A DNA stretch of 64,000 bases from Veillonella sp. T11011-6. GTDB taxonomy: Bacteria > Bacillota > Negativicutes > Veillonellales > Veillonellaceae. A model generated the notes under the pieces. The model was not told where the DNA came from, searched no databases, and saw nothing but the letters and a program-made list of their open reading frames with translations. Each line of letters starts with the position of its first letter. Position 1 is the first letter of the stretch. Positions 1-10,996 of the stretch are shown in pieces. Both the position numbers and the translations under genes were made by a program. Where the stretch lies: the NCBI RefSeq assembly GCF_002959755.1, contig NZ_PPCW01000005.1:124001-188000 (forward strand), read 5' to 3'.

Positions 1-572
1 TTAATGTAGACGAATATGCAGAGCGGAAAATACCGGTTGAAATTGTTCCAATTGGTAAGTTCTCCGACGATGTTGCTCTCAAGTCAGTAACTATTGTACC
101 GAAAGAGGTAACTGTATCTGGACGTAAACAGCTCGTTAACGCTGTAAATAAGGTTGTTATGAAGGTTAATATCTCTGGTCAAACTAAGAACTTTAGTGCT
201 GTTAGTACGTTAGAAGCCTGGGATATATCTGGTAATGTATTAGATGTACACATCAATCCAAGCCAAGGTCAAGCGCAATATGAACTAAACTTATTGCGTA
301 AAGATAAAGCGGTTCCTATTACAGTACCAACGGCGGGGACGGTAGCTGATGGGTATGAAGTTAAGTCTATATCCGTTACACCAACTCAATTAACTGTGAC
401 TGGTCGAGAAGAAATGATTGATTCTGTTTCAGAAATTCAAACAGAACCAATTGATCTTACCGGTGTAACGAAGGGCATTCAAGGTAATTACAACTTAGTA
501 TTACCGAGTGGTGTCAATAGTAATGTTACTACAGTACATGTTAAGGTAGATATACAAAAGAAAACTACGTAG
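1..572 (+). CDS. cdaR: CdaR/YbbR-domain protein, 3' part (5' end outside window)
   Basis: The reading frame is open from the left edge (first full codon at position 3) to the TAG at 570-572, so this is the C-terminal ~189 residues of a longer gene; the ATG at 159 is internal. At least two YbbR-type repeats are visible, each with a K-S-[VI]-[TS]-[VI]-x-P-x-x-[VL]-T-V-[ST]-G-R core followed by a hydrophobic beta segment. In Firmicutes, CdaR is the membrane-anchored extracytoplasmic regulator of the diadenylate cyclase CdaA, and cdaA-cdaR-glmM is a conserved cluster; glmM does follow here, one gene further on. The family call is firm. The regulatory role is by homology, since the N-terminal membrane anchor is not in view. 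Confidence 0.85.
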   Translation, partial: NVDEYAERKIPVEIVPIGKFSDDVALKSVTIVPKEVTVSGRKQLVNAVNKVVMKVNISGQTKNFSAVSTLEAWDISGNVLDVHINPSQGQAQYELNLLRKDKAVPITVPTAGTVADGYEVKSISVTPTQLTVTGREEMIDSVSEIQTEPIDLTGVTKGIQGNYNLVLPSGVNSNVTTVHVKVDIQKKTT

Positions 573-581
573 CTAAAAAGG

Positions 582-625
582 ACCCTAATAGAGTAGATTA
601 CATAACTCTATTAGGGTTTTGTTTT
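582..625 (+). terminator. Rho-independent terminator after cdaR
   Basis: A 13-bp perfect stem (582-594 with 605-617) with a 10-nt loop is followed by a T-rich run (618-626). It separates cdaR from the FAD dehydrogenase, so the latter probably has its own promoter in 630-760. Confidence 0.85.
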
Positions 626-765
626 TATTATTCATATATTAGCTTTTATAGTAGTGTTGTATAATAAAGATGTATGACCAATTTCTAATGGGTCAGTTAT
701 AAAGAATTTAGGTCAAATAATATAGATGTAGTCCATTCTGAAAGGATAGCTTTAATAGGTAACAT

Positions 766-2364
766 ATGATTAGAATAATAAATCTCCGCGTGGCCGTGAC
801 GGTCAAGTCGGATATTAAAGAGATTGTAGAAAAGAAGTATCCCCAGTTACGTGGTGCCATTGAAACAATTCATGTTGTGCGACGCGCTGTAGATGCTCGT
901 AAAAAACCTAATATTGTATTTGTATATACCTTGTTCGTTGAGGTTCAAAAAGAAGCTCAAATTATGAAAAAACTAGGTAAACAAAAGGATGTATCTGTGT
1001 TCACGCCAGAAGATCCGGAACCTATTGTCTATGGTAATGTGCTTTTAGCACATCGTCCTGTAGTGATGGGATTTGGGCCGGCAGGTATGCTTGCAGCATT
1101 CTACCTAGCTCGTGAAGGATATCATCCAATCGTTCTTGAACGAGGTCAAGACGTTGATACTCGTAGCCAAGATGTAGAAACATTTTGGAAAGAAGGGGTC
1201 TTTAAGCCTGAATCCAATGTACAATTTGGCGAAGGCGGTGCAGGTACCTTCTCAGATGGTAAATTGACAACTCGCGTTACACATCCTAGATTGCACGAAA
1301 TCTCTAAATACTTTGTAGAATTTGGTGCGCCTGAAGAAATCTTATATAAACATAAACCTCACGTAGGTACAGATAAGTTGCGTACCATGGTAAAAGCTAT
1401 GCGTGAACGCATCATTGAGTGGGGCGGTGAAGTTCGCTTTGGCGCCAAAGTAACTGATTTGTTCATTGAAAATGATCGTATCGTTGGTGTTGAAGTTAAT
1501 GGCAACGGGCGAATCGATACGACGGTTGTGCTTTCTGGTGTAGGCCATAGTGCACGTGATACGTATGAAATGCTACATAAACGCAATGTAGAAATGACAG
1601 CAAAACCATTTGCTATTGGTGTTCGTATAGAGCATGATCAAGCTGTTATCGACGAGTCCCAATATGGTGTAGAACCTTCCAGCTTGGGCCTTGGTGCCGC
1701 AGAATACTCCCTTGTGTATCACGATAAAGAAACAGGCCGTACTGCGTATAGCTTCTGTATGTGCCCAGGTGGTCAAGTTGTGGCCTCTGCATCCGAAAAT
1801 GGGGGCGTTGTTGTGAATGGCATGAGCTTATATGCTCGTGATAGCGGTGTTGCGAACAGTGCTATCGTAGTTAACGTAGGCCCAGAAGATTTCGGTAATC
1901 ATCCTCTGGATGGTGTAGCATTCCAACGTGAATGGGAGCGCAAAGCTTATGAATTAGGTGGCTCTAACTTCCATGCACCAGCACAAACAGTAGGTCAATT
2001 TTTAGGGCTTTCACAAGCACCAAGCGTACAAGATAGCACCTATAGCTATGAACCAGGTGTAGTAAATTGCGATTTACATGATTGCTTGCCACCATTCGTA
2101 ACGTCTGTATTGGAACGGGCTTTGCCATATTGGGGACGACGCATTCATGGATTTGATAATCCTGCAGTATGCATGACGGGCGTTGAAACGCGTACCTCTG
2201 CACCACTGCGCATGGGACGTAATGAAGATCGCGTTTCTCCGACTGTAGGTGGATTCTACCCTATGGGTGAAGGCGCTGGCTATGCAGGTGGCATTATGAG
2301 TGCAGCCCTTGATGGAGCAGAAACGGCTATCTTATGTATGGCAAAATATGCAAAACCTAACTAG
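766..2364 (+). CDS. FAD-dependent dehydrogenase (COG2509-type)
   Basis: A 532-residue protein. A dinucleotide-binding motif (G-F-G-P-A-G within residues ~100-120) follows a ~90-residue N-terminal domain, then the long FAD/NAD(P)-fold with G-G-A-G-T-F-S-D-G-K-L near residue 160. The C-terminus carries E-T-R-T-S-A-P-L-R and G-E-G-A-G-Y-A-G-G-I, which are typical of the uncharacterised FAD-dependent dehydrogenase family COG2509 (HI0933-like relatives). Substrate unknown; presumed cytoplasmic redox enzyme. It sits between cdaR and glmM, which are usually adjacent; terminators and gaps suggest it is a separate transcription unit. The ATG at 766 has only a weak upstream Shine-Dalgarno, but the protein aligns to family length from there. 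Confidence 0.85.
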   Translation: MIRIINLRVAVTVKSDIKEIVEKKYPQLRGAIETIHVVRRAVDARKKPNIVFVYTLFVEVQKEAQIMKKLGKQKDVSVFTPEDPEPIVYGNVLLAHRPVVMGFGPAGMLAAFYLAREGYHPIVLERGQDVDTRSQDVETFWKEGVFKPESNVQFGEGGAGTFSDGKLTTRVTHPRLHEISKYFVEFGAPEEILYKHKPHVGTDKLRTMVKAMRERIIEWGGEVRFGAKVTDLFIENDRIVGVEVNGNGRIDTTVVLSGVGHSARDTYEMLHKRNVEMTAKPFAIGVRIEHDQAVIDESQYGVEPSSLGLGAAEYSLVYHDKETGRTAYSFCMCPGGQVVASASENGGVVVNGMSLYARDSGVANSAIVVNVGPEDFGNHPLDGVAFQREWERKAYELGGSNFHAPAQTVGQFLGLSQAPSVQDSTYSYEPGVVNCDLHDCLPPFVTSVLERALPYWGRRIHGFDNPAVCMTGVETRTSAPLRMGRNEDRVSPTVGGFYPMGEGAGYAGGIMSAALDGAETAILCMAKYAKPN

Positions 2365-2533
2365 TTAGTAGTAGAATATATTGTAAAAGAAACTACAGTA
2401 TAGGTTCATATTGATACTGTAAAATAATATATCTGTATAGTATCTATATGTGTAGTGTATATATTGTGATATAATACACAACAGTGAATATATGAGGACT
2501 TGTGACTTTCACAATCCCTAGAGGAGGATAATT

Positions 2534-3886
2534 ATGGCTCGTTTATTTGGTACAGATGGTGTACGTGGTGTTGTTAATGAATTTTTAACACCTGAATTAG
2601 CCTATCATTTAGGCCGTGCTGCGGCTACATATTTTGGTAAGGAAAAAGATCATCCTACATTCTTGATCGGTCGCGATACGCGTATTTCTGGCTCTATGCT
2701 TGAAAGTGCGTTAGCAGCAGGCATTTGCTCTGTTGGTGGCAATGTTGTCATTGCCGGTGTTATCCCAACTCCAGCAGTAGCGTACCTTGTACGTCAACAA
2801 GGTTTTGATGCGGGTGCTGTTATTTCTGCATCTCACAATCCATATCCAGATAATGGCATTAAATTCTTTGACGGCAATGGCTATAAATTGCCAGATGAAG
2901 TAGAAGATGAATTAGAAAAATATGTTCGTCAAAGTGCGGACAATGAATTGGCACGTCCTACAGGTGATGGCATCGGTACAATTGAGTACAATAGCAACTT
3001 GGCTCATTTATATGCTCACTTTGTTCGTCACACCATCGATACATCTCTTGAAGGTTTAACTATCGTATATGATGGTGCGAACGGTGCTGCTTCTAGCGTA
3101 GGCCCTGAAATCTTGTCTGGCCTTGGCGCTAAAGTAATCAACATCAACGTTAATCCAGATGGCTTGAATATTAACCATCACTGTGGTTCTACACATATTG
3201 AAGGCTTGCAAGTAGCTGTGCAACAACACAATGCGGACCTTGGTATCGCTAACGATGGCGATGCTGACCGTTGCTTATTGGTTGACGAAAAAGGCCAAGT
3301 TCTCGATGGCGATCAAATCATGTTATTGTGTGCCCTTAAATTAAAAGAAGAAGGCAAGCTAAAAGGCGATACAGTAGTTGGTACTGTTATGAGTAATATT
3401 GGCTTCCATAAAGCAGCAGAAGAACTTGGTATGAAAACCGTGTCTACTGCAGTTGGTGACCGCTATGTATTGGAATACATGCGTGAGCATGACCTCTCCG
3501 TTGGTGGTGAACAATCTGGTCACGTAATCTTCTTAGATCACAATACAACTGGTGACGGTATGTTAACAGCTGTGCAAGTAGCGGCTCTTATGAAAGAAAA
3601 AAATCAACCGCTTTCTGAGCTGGCTAGCATTATGACAAAATACCCACAAGTATTAGTAAACGTTCGCGTTGCTACTAAAACAGGCTGGGAAGACAATGAT
3701 ATTATTAAAGCTGCTATCGTAACAGCTGAAGGTGAACTCGGTGATGAAGGCCGCGTTCTAGTACGTGCATCCGGTACAGAACCACTCATCCGCGTAATGG
3801 CTGAAGGTCCAGACCAAGAAGCGCTACAATCCCTATGCCAAGAAATCGCTGATATTATCGGTAGAGAACAAGGGTTAGCGGAATAA
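2534..3886 (+). CDS. glmM: Phosphoglucosamine mutase
   Basis: GlmM interconverts glucosamine-6-phosphate and glucosamine-1-phosphate on the way to UDP-GlcNAc for peptidoglycan and LPS. The 450-residue length is normal. The start context is excellent (GAGGAGG at 2521-2527). Visible hallmarks are the N-terminal L-F-G-T-D-G-V-R-G motif, the phosphoserine loop I-S-A-S-H-N-P (catalytic Ser100), the Mg-binding D-G-D-A-D-R near residue 240, the sugar-binding G-G-E-Q-S-G-H near 325, and a C-terminal phosphate loop R-A-S-G-T-E-P-L-I-R. Its partner glmS lies 3.5 kb downstream, separated by two unrelated genes. No terminator is obvious right after the stop; structured DNA follows instead. Confidence 0.98.
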   Translation: MARLFGTDGVRGVVNEFLTPELAYHLGRAAATYFGKEKDHPTFLIGRDTRISGSMLESALAAGICSVGGNVVIAGVIPTPAVAYLVRQQGFDAGAVISASHNPYPDNGIKFFDGNGYKLPDEVEDELEKYVRQSADNELARPTGDGIGTIEYNSNLAHLYAHFVRHTIDTSLEGLTIVYDGANGAASSVGPEILSGLGAKVININVNPDGLNINHHCGSTHIEGLQVAVQQHNADLGIANDGDADRCLLVDEKGQVLDGDQIMLLCALKLKEEGKLKGDTVVGTVMSNIGFHKAAEELGMKTVSTAVGDRYVLEYMREHDLSVGGEQSGHVIFLDHNTTGDGMLTAVQVAALMKEKNQPLSELASIMTKYPQVLVNVRVATKTGWEDNDIIKAAIVTAEGELGDEGRVLVRASGTEPLIRVMAEGPDQEALQSLCQEIADIIGREQGLAE

Positions 3887-3892
3887 AAGTAG

Positions 3893-3990
3893 GGTGTGAG
3901 GCGGCAGAGGAGCTTGCGACGATGAAGCCCACACATCACTTTGTTCCGAGCGTAAGATTTTGCGAAGCAAAATCCACAGCGAGGAACCAT
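3893..3990 (+). repeat. GC-richer structured intergenic element, possible dispersed repeat
   Basis: Directly after glmM, an ungenic stretch differs from its AT-rich surroundings. It holds nested inverted repeats: an 8-bp perfect hairpin GATTTTGC/GCAAAATC (956-963 with 967-974 of the 3 kb block, loop GAA) enclosed by GTTCC/GGAAC (3943-3947 with 3983-3987). To its left GTGTG (3894-3898) can pair with CACAC (3930-3934). No T-run follows, so it is not a simple terminator. The pattern resembles a REP/MITE-like extragenic element, but copy number cannot be judged from one window. Confidence 0.4.
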
Positions 3991-4060
3991 CTTTACTAAG
4001 ATTAAACTAATGGATTTTAATAATTGTGAATCCATTCTACAATTTCATATTAAAAGTATC

Positions 4061-4125
4061 CCCTCCTATATATGTCCCTTTGCTCCGTCCTACGTAAAGT
4101 CGCTGCAGGAACATATATAGGAGGG
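4061..4125. repeat. Long perfect inverted repeat (15-bp arms, 35-nt loop)
   Basis: CCCTCCTATATATGT (4061-4075) is perfectly complementary to ACATATATAGGAGGG (4111-4125). The arms enclose a 35-nt, GC-richer loop, and an AT-rich TATTTATTTTA follows. It could act as a terminator for glmM or be a palindromic extragenic element. The rest of 4126-4379 holds a short 8-bp hairpin (4263-4284) and presumably the promoter of the next gene. Confidence 0.5.
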
Positions 4126-4379
4126 TATTTATTTTATATTTATTTAGGATGGTTACCGAATGGAACCGTCACTATGGCGCAAATATTTCTGCATTATACC
4201 ATTTCTACTCATTAAGAGTTATTTCGCATATGGGGAGGAGGATAGCAGAGATGATGTAATTTATCTCTTACATAGTTAAGAGATGGAATGGTGTTTTTGC
4301 AAATACGTACATAGGGTATGACTTATGTTATTATAGCTATATAGTTTAAATCGTATTGGTTTAATAGTTAAGGTGTAAT

Positions 4380-5372
4380 ATGAAAAATATAAATCAAGGG
4401 GAGGCTGAGACTCTCCTTAATGAGTGCCCGAATAGTATTGATTCTGCCTGTGAGCTTGCATATGCTGAATCACAAGCGAGGAGAGAGAAAAATTCACAGC
4501 TTATCTTGGAGAAGTTCTTAGAAAAATATAGTGATGAATTGAATGATGTTGAAAAAGCTAAAGTTTATACTAATTTGGCTTTTTATTATAATGATGAGGG
4601 CAATATAAAAGAATATGAGTATCTATCTGCAGCTGTAAAGTTAAATTCTCCATATATAGAGACCTACCGAGGGCTGGCTTTGTATCATTTCTCATCTTAT
4701 GCAGATAAGGGCTCAGTAGAGGAATTGGAGAGAAGCTTACTGACTTATGAAAAGGGACGAAGCATATCATATAATTATGAAATGAACTTTGGCCGTGCCG
4801 TATGTTTATTTGAACTCAAAGAATATGAAAAAGCAAAGACCATATTTTTGCAGTTACTTGAAAACTATCCAAATAGAATGCGATTATTTCTTTGTATAGC
4901 TTATTGTGATGTGTATTTAGGAAATAAAATCCAATCCCTTGATTATTTGAAGAAAATTAAGATTGGTGGAGATCCTACATATCAGCGAGATGATGAAATT
5001 TGGGAGTTTGATATCTTTAACGCCTATTATGTATTAGATGAGTACAAGTTATTCTTAGAAGAATGTGAAAAGGCTAAAAGCACTTGTGACTTAAATTACG
5101 GCCCTTATTATTTTGGCCTTTGGACTATGAACCAACATGACCAATTCTATCTAGAAGTGATCAAACAACGAACAGAAATACTAGCATGTATTGAAGATGT
5201 AAAAATAGATGATGACTTTGCGAGTGAAGAAGAGAGGCAAGAGTATCTCCAATGTTGGGAAGATGATTTAGAAAGCCTAAATATATTAGAGCATAAGATT
5301 AAATATGAAAACTATAAGCCTGTGGTTGAACTAAAACTATGGCCCATATATGACTGCTATTTGATAGACTAA
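4380..5372 (+). CDS. TPR-like hypothetical protein
   Basis: A 330-residue, acidic, probably soluble protein of alternating short helices. Repeated segments such as A-K-V-Y-T-N-L-A-F-Y-Y-N-D-E-G (~60-75), Y-R-G-L-A-L-Y-H-F (~95) and F-E-L-K-E-Y-E-K-A-K-T-I-F (~145) have the spacing of tetratricopeptide helices. No catalytic motif or signal peptide is seen. It stands alone, bounded by intergenic structure and a strong terminator, and its codon usage looks more AT-rich than glmM's. TPR proteins usually mediate protein-protein contacts; nothing here identifies a partner. The start at 4380 has an AAGGTG element 4 nt upstream. Confidence 0.65.
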   Translation: MKNINQGEAETLLNECPNSIDSACELAYAESQARREKNSQLILEKFLEKYSDELNDVEKAKVYTNLAFYYNDEGNIKEYEYLSAAVKLNSPYIETYRGLALYHFSSYADKGSVEELERSLLTYEKGRSISYNYEMNFGRAVCLFELKEYEKAKTIFLQLLENYPNRMRLFLCIAYCDVYLGNKIQSLDYLKKIKIGGDPTYQRDDEIWEFDIFNAYYVLDEYKLFLEECEKAKSTCDLNYGPYYFGLWTMNQHDQFYLEVIKQRTEILACIEDVKIDDDFASEEERQEYLQCWEDDLESLNILEHKIKYENYKPVVELKLWPIYDCYLID

Positions 5373-5431
5373 CTCTCAGAATAAATTTTGGTATAACCTT
5401 AGGCAGCTTTGTATGGTTCTAAATCGGCATA

Positions 5432-5474
5432 GAAATAAAAGAGGCAACGTCGACGACGTTGCCTCTTTTATTTC
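5432..5474. terminator. Bidirectional terminator
   Basis: Arms of 21 bp (5432-5452 and 5454-5474) are perfectly complementary. A runs on one side and T runs on the other let it serve both the TPR gene (+) and the convergent beta-helix gene (-). Confidence 0.9.
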
Positions 5475-5480
5475 TTGGTT

Positions 5481-6863
5481 TTATTTATCAGCCACAACGA
5501 GTTTATATCCATTCAAGTGAATGTTACTGCCTGTTGTGTCTTCGTTAGTTAAGGATTTTACATAGCTATCGCCTGTGAGTGTCCAGATAGAGTCTTTGCT
5601 GAGTTTAAGTGTAATTTCTTTAGCTGTGTTGTCTGTGTTTACAGCGCCTACGAGGCTAGATCCATTAGTCATGTCCAGTGCGACAGTACTGATGGAGTCG
5701 GCTACGATGTTACCGTTAAGTTCTTGATTGGATGCGCGGAGTGTGAGGTGGCCACCGTTTTCCCCAGTTTTACCCCACCGGGAGTCTGCTGCAGCTTTCA
5801 CGAGTGTCGTAGTATTTGGCATTACAATCGTGTTGCCTGTAAGGTCCGCTTCGGCTGTGGTGTTGTTTACATAGATGAATGCACCTGTACCATGAGTTGT
5901 GAGTGTGTTATTTTCCGCTTTTAAACGAGCGATACCGCTTTCAGCATCACCGGAGAAGCTTTGGTATAGCATGAAGCCATTATCTTGGTATCCTGTAACA
6001 TTAGAGTTCGTAAGGGTAATAGAGTTTTTACCTTCTACGACACCAATTTCACTCTTGTTAGCTACGCCATTCACATTGTTAGCTGTAATATTGCCAGTGG
6101 AGTAGATAACAGGACTGCCTGAACCAGATGTAGTAAGTTTAGCTGCTTCTGCAGTAATAGTACCTTCGCCACGGTCTGTAGCGAGTGTAGCAGAGTGAGC
6201 CCCTTCAGTAGTAATGGTTAAATTTTTGCCGTTTACAGTGCCTTTATAGGTTGCATCTAAGCCGCGAGAGGAATCACCTTTTGTGTGAATATTAGTATTC
6301 TCTACGTTGATAACAGATCCTTCGCCAGTGGCAAATACTCCATTAGAGCCAATACTATTAGATGTAATATTACTATTTTTAATGCTCGTTTGACTGCCTT
6401 CGATGCCGAGCACTACTGCATTTTGTCCGCGGAAATTACTGTTGTCATCATTTGTGGTGTTACCCTGTTTATCAAATACGCTGCTATCGATGGTGATAGT
6501 GGCTTTGTTTTTGCCGATGAAAGAATTTTGGTTGCTTGTAGTATTATCAAATCGTTGGTGTTCGAATGTTTTGCTTTCACTAATAACAGATGTACCTGTG
6601 AAAGTATTAGGATTAGCTTCCTTATGAGGCGTTGGTTCATTAATTTCGCCTGTCTTTACATCATCAGGTCTAGGTACATCATTTTTAGGTGTATCAGTAT
6701 TAGGTGCATCAGCCTTAGGGGCAGATATGCTTTGTGGTGGAACATTAGAATGTACTGGTTCTGCACCAAAGGTAGGGGCGAATGCGAGTGCTGCGAGGGC
6801 GCCGCCCGCTAAAGCTGGAACGATGAAACGTCTTAAAGTTTTATAATTACGTGAATGTGTCAT
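5481..6863 (-). CDS. Secreted beta-helix protein, autotransporter-passenger-like, no barrel
   Basis: The 460-residue protein begins with a basic and hydrophobic signal peptide (about residues 1-34, ending A-P-T-F-G-A). A Pro/Thr/Asp/Lys-rich linker follows (~40-85), then many short N/T/G-rich repeats with I-x-x-x-N-[VS]-x-T strands, as in parallel beta-helices of adhesin passengers. The C-terminal segment (S-I-W-T-L-T-G-D-S-Y-V-x-S-L ... I-H-L-N-G-Y-K-L-V-V) matches the cap region that normally precedes a beta-barrel translocator. Here the protein stops, at TAA, with no barrel. It may be surface-retained, released, or a truncated type V adhesin. Monocistronic on the minus strand with its own upstream region (6864-7000). 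Confidence 0.75.
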   Translation of the reverse strand: MTHSRNYKTLRRFIVPALAGGALAALAFAPTFGAEPVHSNVPPQSISAPKADAPNTDTPKNDVPRPDDVKTGEINEPTPHKEANPNTFTGTSVISESKTFEHQRFDNTTSNQNSFIGKNKATITIDSSVFDKQGNTTNDDNSNFRGQNAVVLGIEGSQTSIKNSNITSNSIGSNGVFATGEGSVINVENTNIHTKGDSSRGLDATYKGTVNGKNLTITTEGAHSATLATDRGEGTITAEAAKLTTSGSGSPVIYSTGNITANNVNGVANKSEIGVVEGKNSITLTNSNVTGYQDNGFMLYQSFSGDAESGIARLKAENNTLTTHGTGAFIYVNNTTAEADLTGNTIVMPNTTTLVKAAADSRWGKTGENGGHLTLRASNQELNGNIVADSISTVALDMTNGSSLVGAVNTDNTAKEITLKLSKDSIWTLTGDSYVKSLTNEDTTGSNIHLNGYKLVVADK

Positions 6864-7113
6864 ATATAATAACCTCCAAATATTTATTGCACGATAAAAT
6901 CAAATTGTGTAAAATTAAGATTGTAAGAAGTATAGTAATTATCTGTGAAAATAGTATGAATGATACATGGGATTTATAAACAAATATTAACCGTGATGTT
7001 TAGATATGTCGATGAGGATATCTTGCTTTCACCATTACTTATCACGTATAATATAGATTGGTATATGATGTATACTATTAAGATCTGCCGTATCTTATAG
7101 AAAGGAGTTCCCT

Positions 7114-7272
7114 AATTCGTAAAGGCGAATAGCGCAAGTACCCGCGAAGGCAGTCGTTAGGGTAGACGAGGTGAAGAGTAATCGAATCATCAGCGGATGC
7201 TCTTCCGGCATATTCATGTCGTAACAGATATTAAAAAGCCCATTGGTAACGATGGGGACAAAGTGTATCTGA
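7114..7272 (+). promoter_or_regulatory. glmS ribozyme/riboswitch
   Basis: The leader of glmS contains the conserved core of the glucosamine-6-phosphate-activated self-cleaving ribozyme. The cleavage-site context is A/GCGC at 7131-7135, with G+1 at about 7132. A P2 stem TACCC...GGGTA is followed by GACGAGG (7165-7171), then ATCGAATCATCAGCGGATGC (7181-7200), a CTCTTCCGGC arm and GTCGTAACAG (7219-7228). A downstream stem pairs CCCAT/ATGGG (P4 type), closed by CAGATA/TATCTG. The P2 loop is enlarged by a small insertion. Product feedback through mRNA cleavage is established for this family. Confidence 0.93.
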
Positions 7273-7404
7273 ATGAATTGTATTCAAATACTATTTGATA
7301 CATAATTTGAACATTAACTTAGATTGTTAAGTTAGAATAGTAATTTGTTAGCCTTAGTTGTTGGCTGGGGCTAGAAATACCCCCAGTTATAGGAGGATAT
7401 ACTT

Positions 7405-10282
<2,878 letters not shown>

Positions 10283-10318
10283 AATCATATAGTAGACTTT
10301 CAATTTGTGAGGTAAGCC

Positions 10319-10795
10319 ATGACGAAACAAGAGGCAATGGAACGCTTTTCATCAGGTGCCGTACAACAGAGCTTAGAAATACATCGTGGAATCCAGTGGA
10401 CTGGACGCATCGTCGGTCTATTGGTGTGCGTGTTAATTGTGAAATATTTGCCGTCCGATTGGACTGAGCGTATATTGTATTATCTGTTGTTACTTCTTAT
10501 ATTGTGGACCCTTCATAGATTAGGTGAAAGTCAAGCTTTTATCTGTGAAAAGGGCCTCGTGTTGAAACGTAGGCCTTTTTCTTTTATAGAATACTTTCAC
10601 AGTCTCTTTCATGGGGATGAATATTTTGTCTTTGTAGATTACGAGCATATTATTGGGTTTACCGAAGGTTGGCGTGAATTGCAGGCTATGAATGGTCATG
10701 GTGGTATTTATGTCATACCCTTAGACCTTGCGCAGGTAGGGTATAAAGATAAAATGGCCATGATTGAAGCTATTAATAAGCATTCAAATCTTTAA
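10319..10795 (+). CDS. Small membrane protein of unknown function
   Basis: A 158-residue protein with two closely spaced hydrophobic segments (about residues 30-46 and 51-66), followed by a cytosolic-looking domain rich in beta strands (E-K-G-L-V-L-K-R-R near 80; F-V-F-V-D-Y-E-H-I-I-G-F near 105). The two-helix hairpin plus beta domain arrangement recalls PH-like YcxB-type proteins, but similarity is too weak to assign. It follows trpS by 36 bp without a terminator and may be co-transcribed. Confidence 0.6.
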   Translation: MTKQEAMERFSSGAVQQSLEIHRGIQWTGRIVGLLVCVLIVKYLPSDWTERILYYLLLLLILWTLHRLGESQAFICEKGLVLKRRPFSFIEYFHSLFHGDEYFVFVDYEHIIGFTEGWRELQAMNGHGGIYVIPLDLAQVGYKDKMAMIEAINKHSNL

Positions 10796-10885
10796 AATAT
10801 AGGTTATACAAATGCTTTATCCTTACAACAGATGATATGTAATATTAAGAAATTAAGAAAATTCAAAAATTCATCAAATTAGCTA

Positions 10886-10914
10886 TTTACAACTTTAACG
10901 AACTAAAGTATAAT
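10886..10914 (+). promoter_or_regulatory. Sigma-A promoter of the amino-acid ABC operon
   Basis: TTTACA (10886-10891) and TATAAT (10909-10914) with a 17-bp spacer are close to consensus. A leader of about 75 nt follows, containing a hairpin GTACAGA/TCTGTAC before the AGGAG of the binding-protein gene. Confidence 0.75.
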
Positions 10915-10996
10915 ACAATCATCGGGTACAGACATGAGTTCTGTACAGCATATAATAGCAAGTAGTTAAAGGTGTAATACACCGTGGAGGATAGTT

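Noticed and set aside
6285-6812. 175-codon + strand frame
   Set aside because: Antisense shadow of the beta-helix protein gene; no ribosome-binding site and low-complexity composition.
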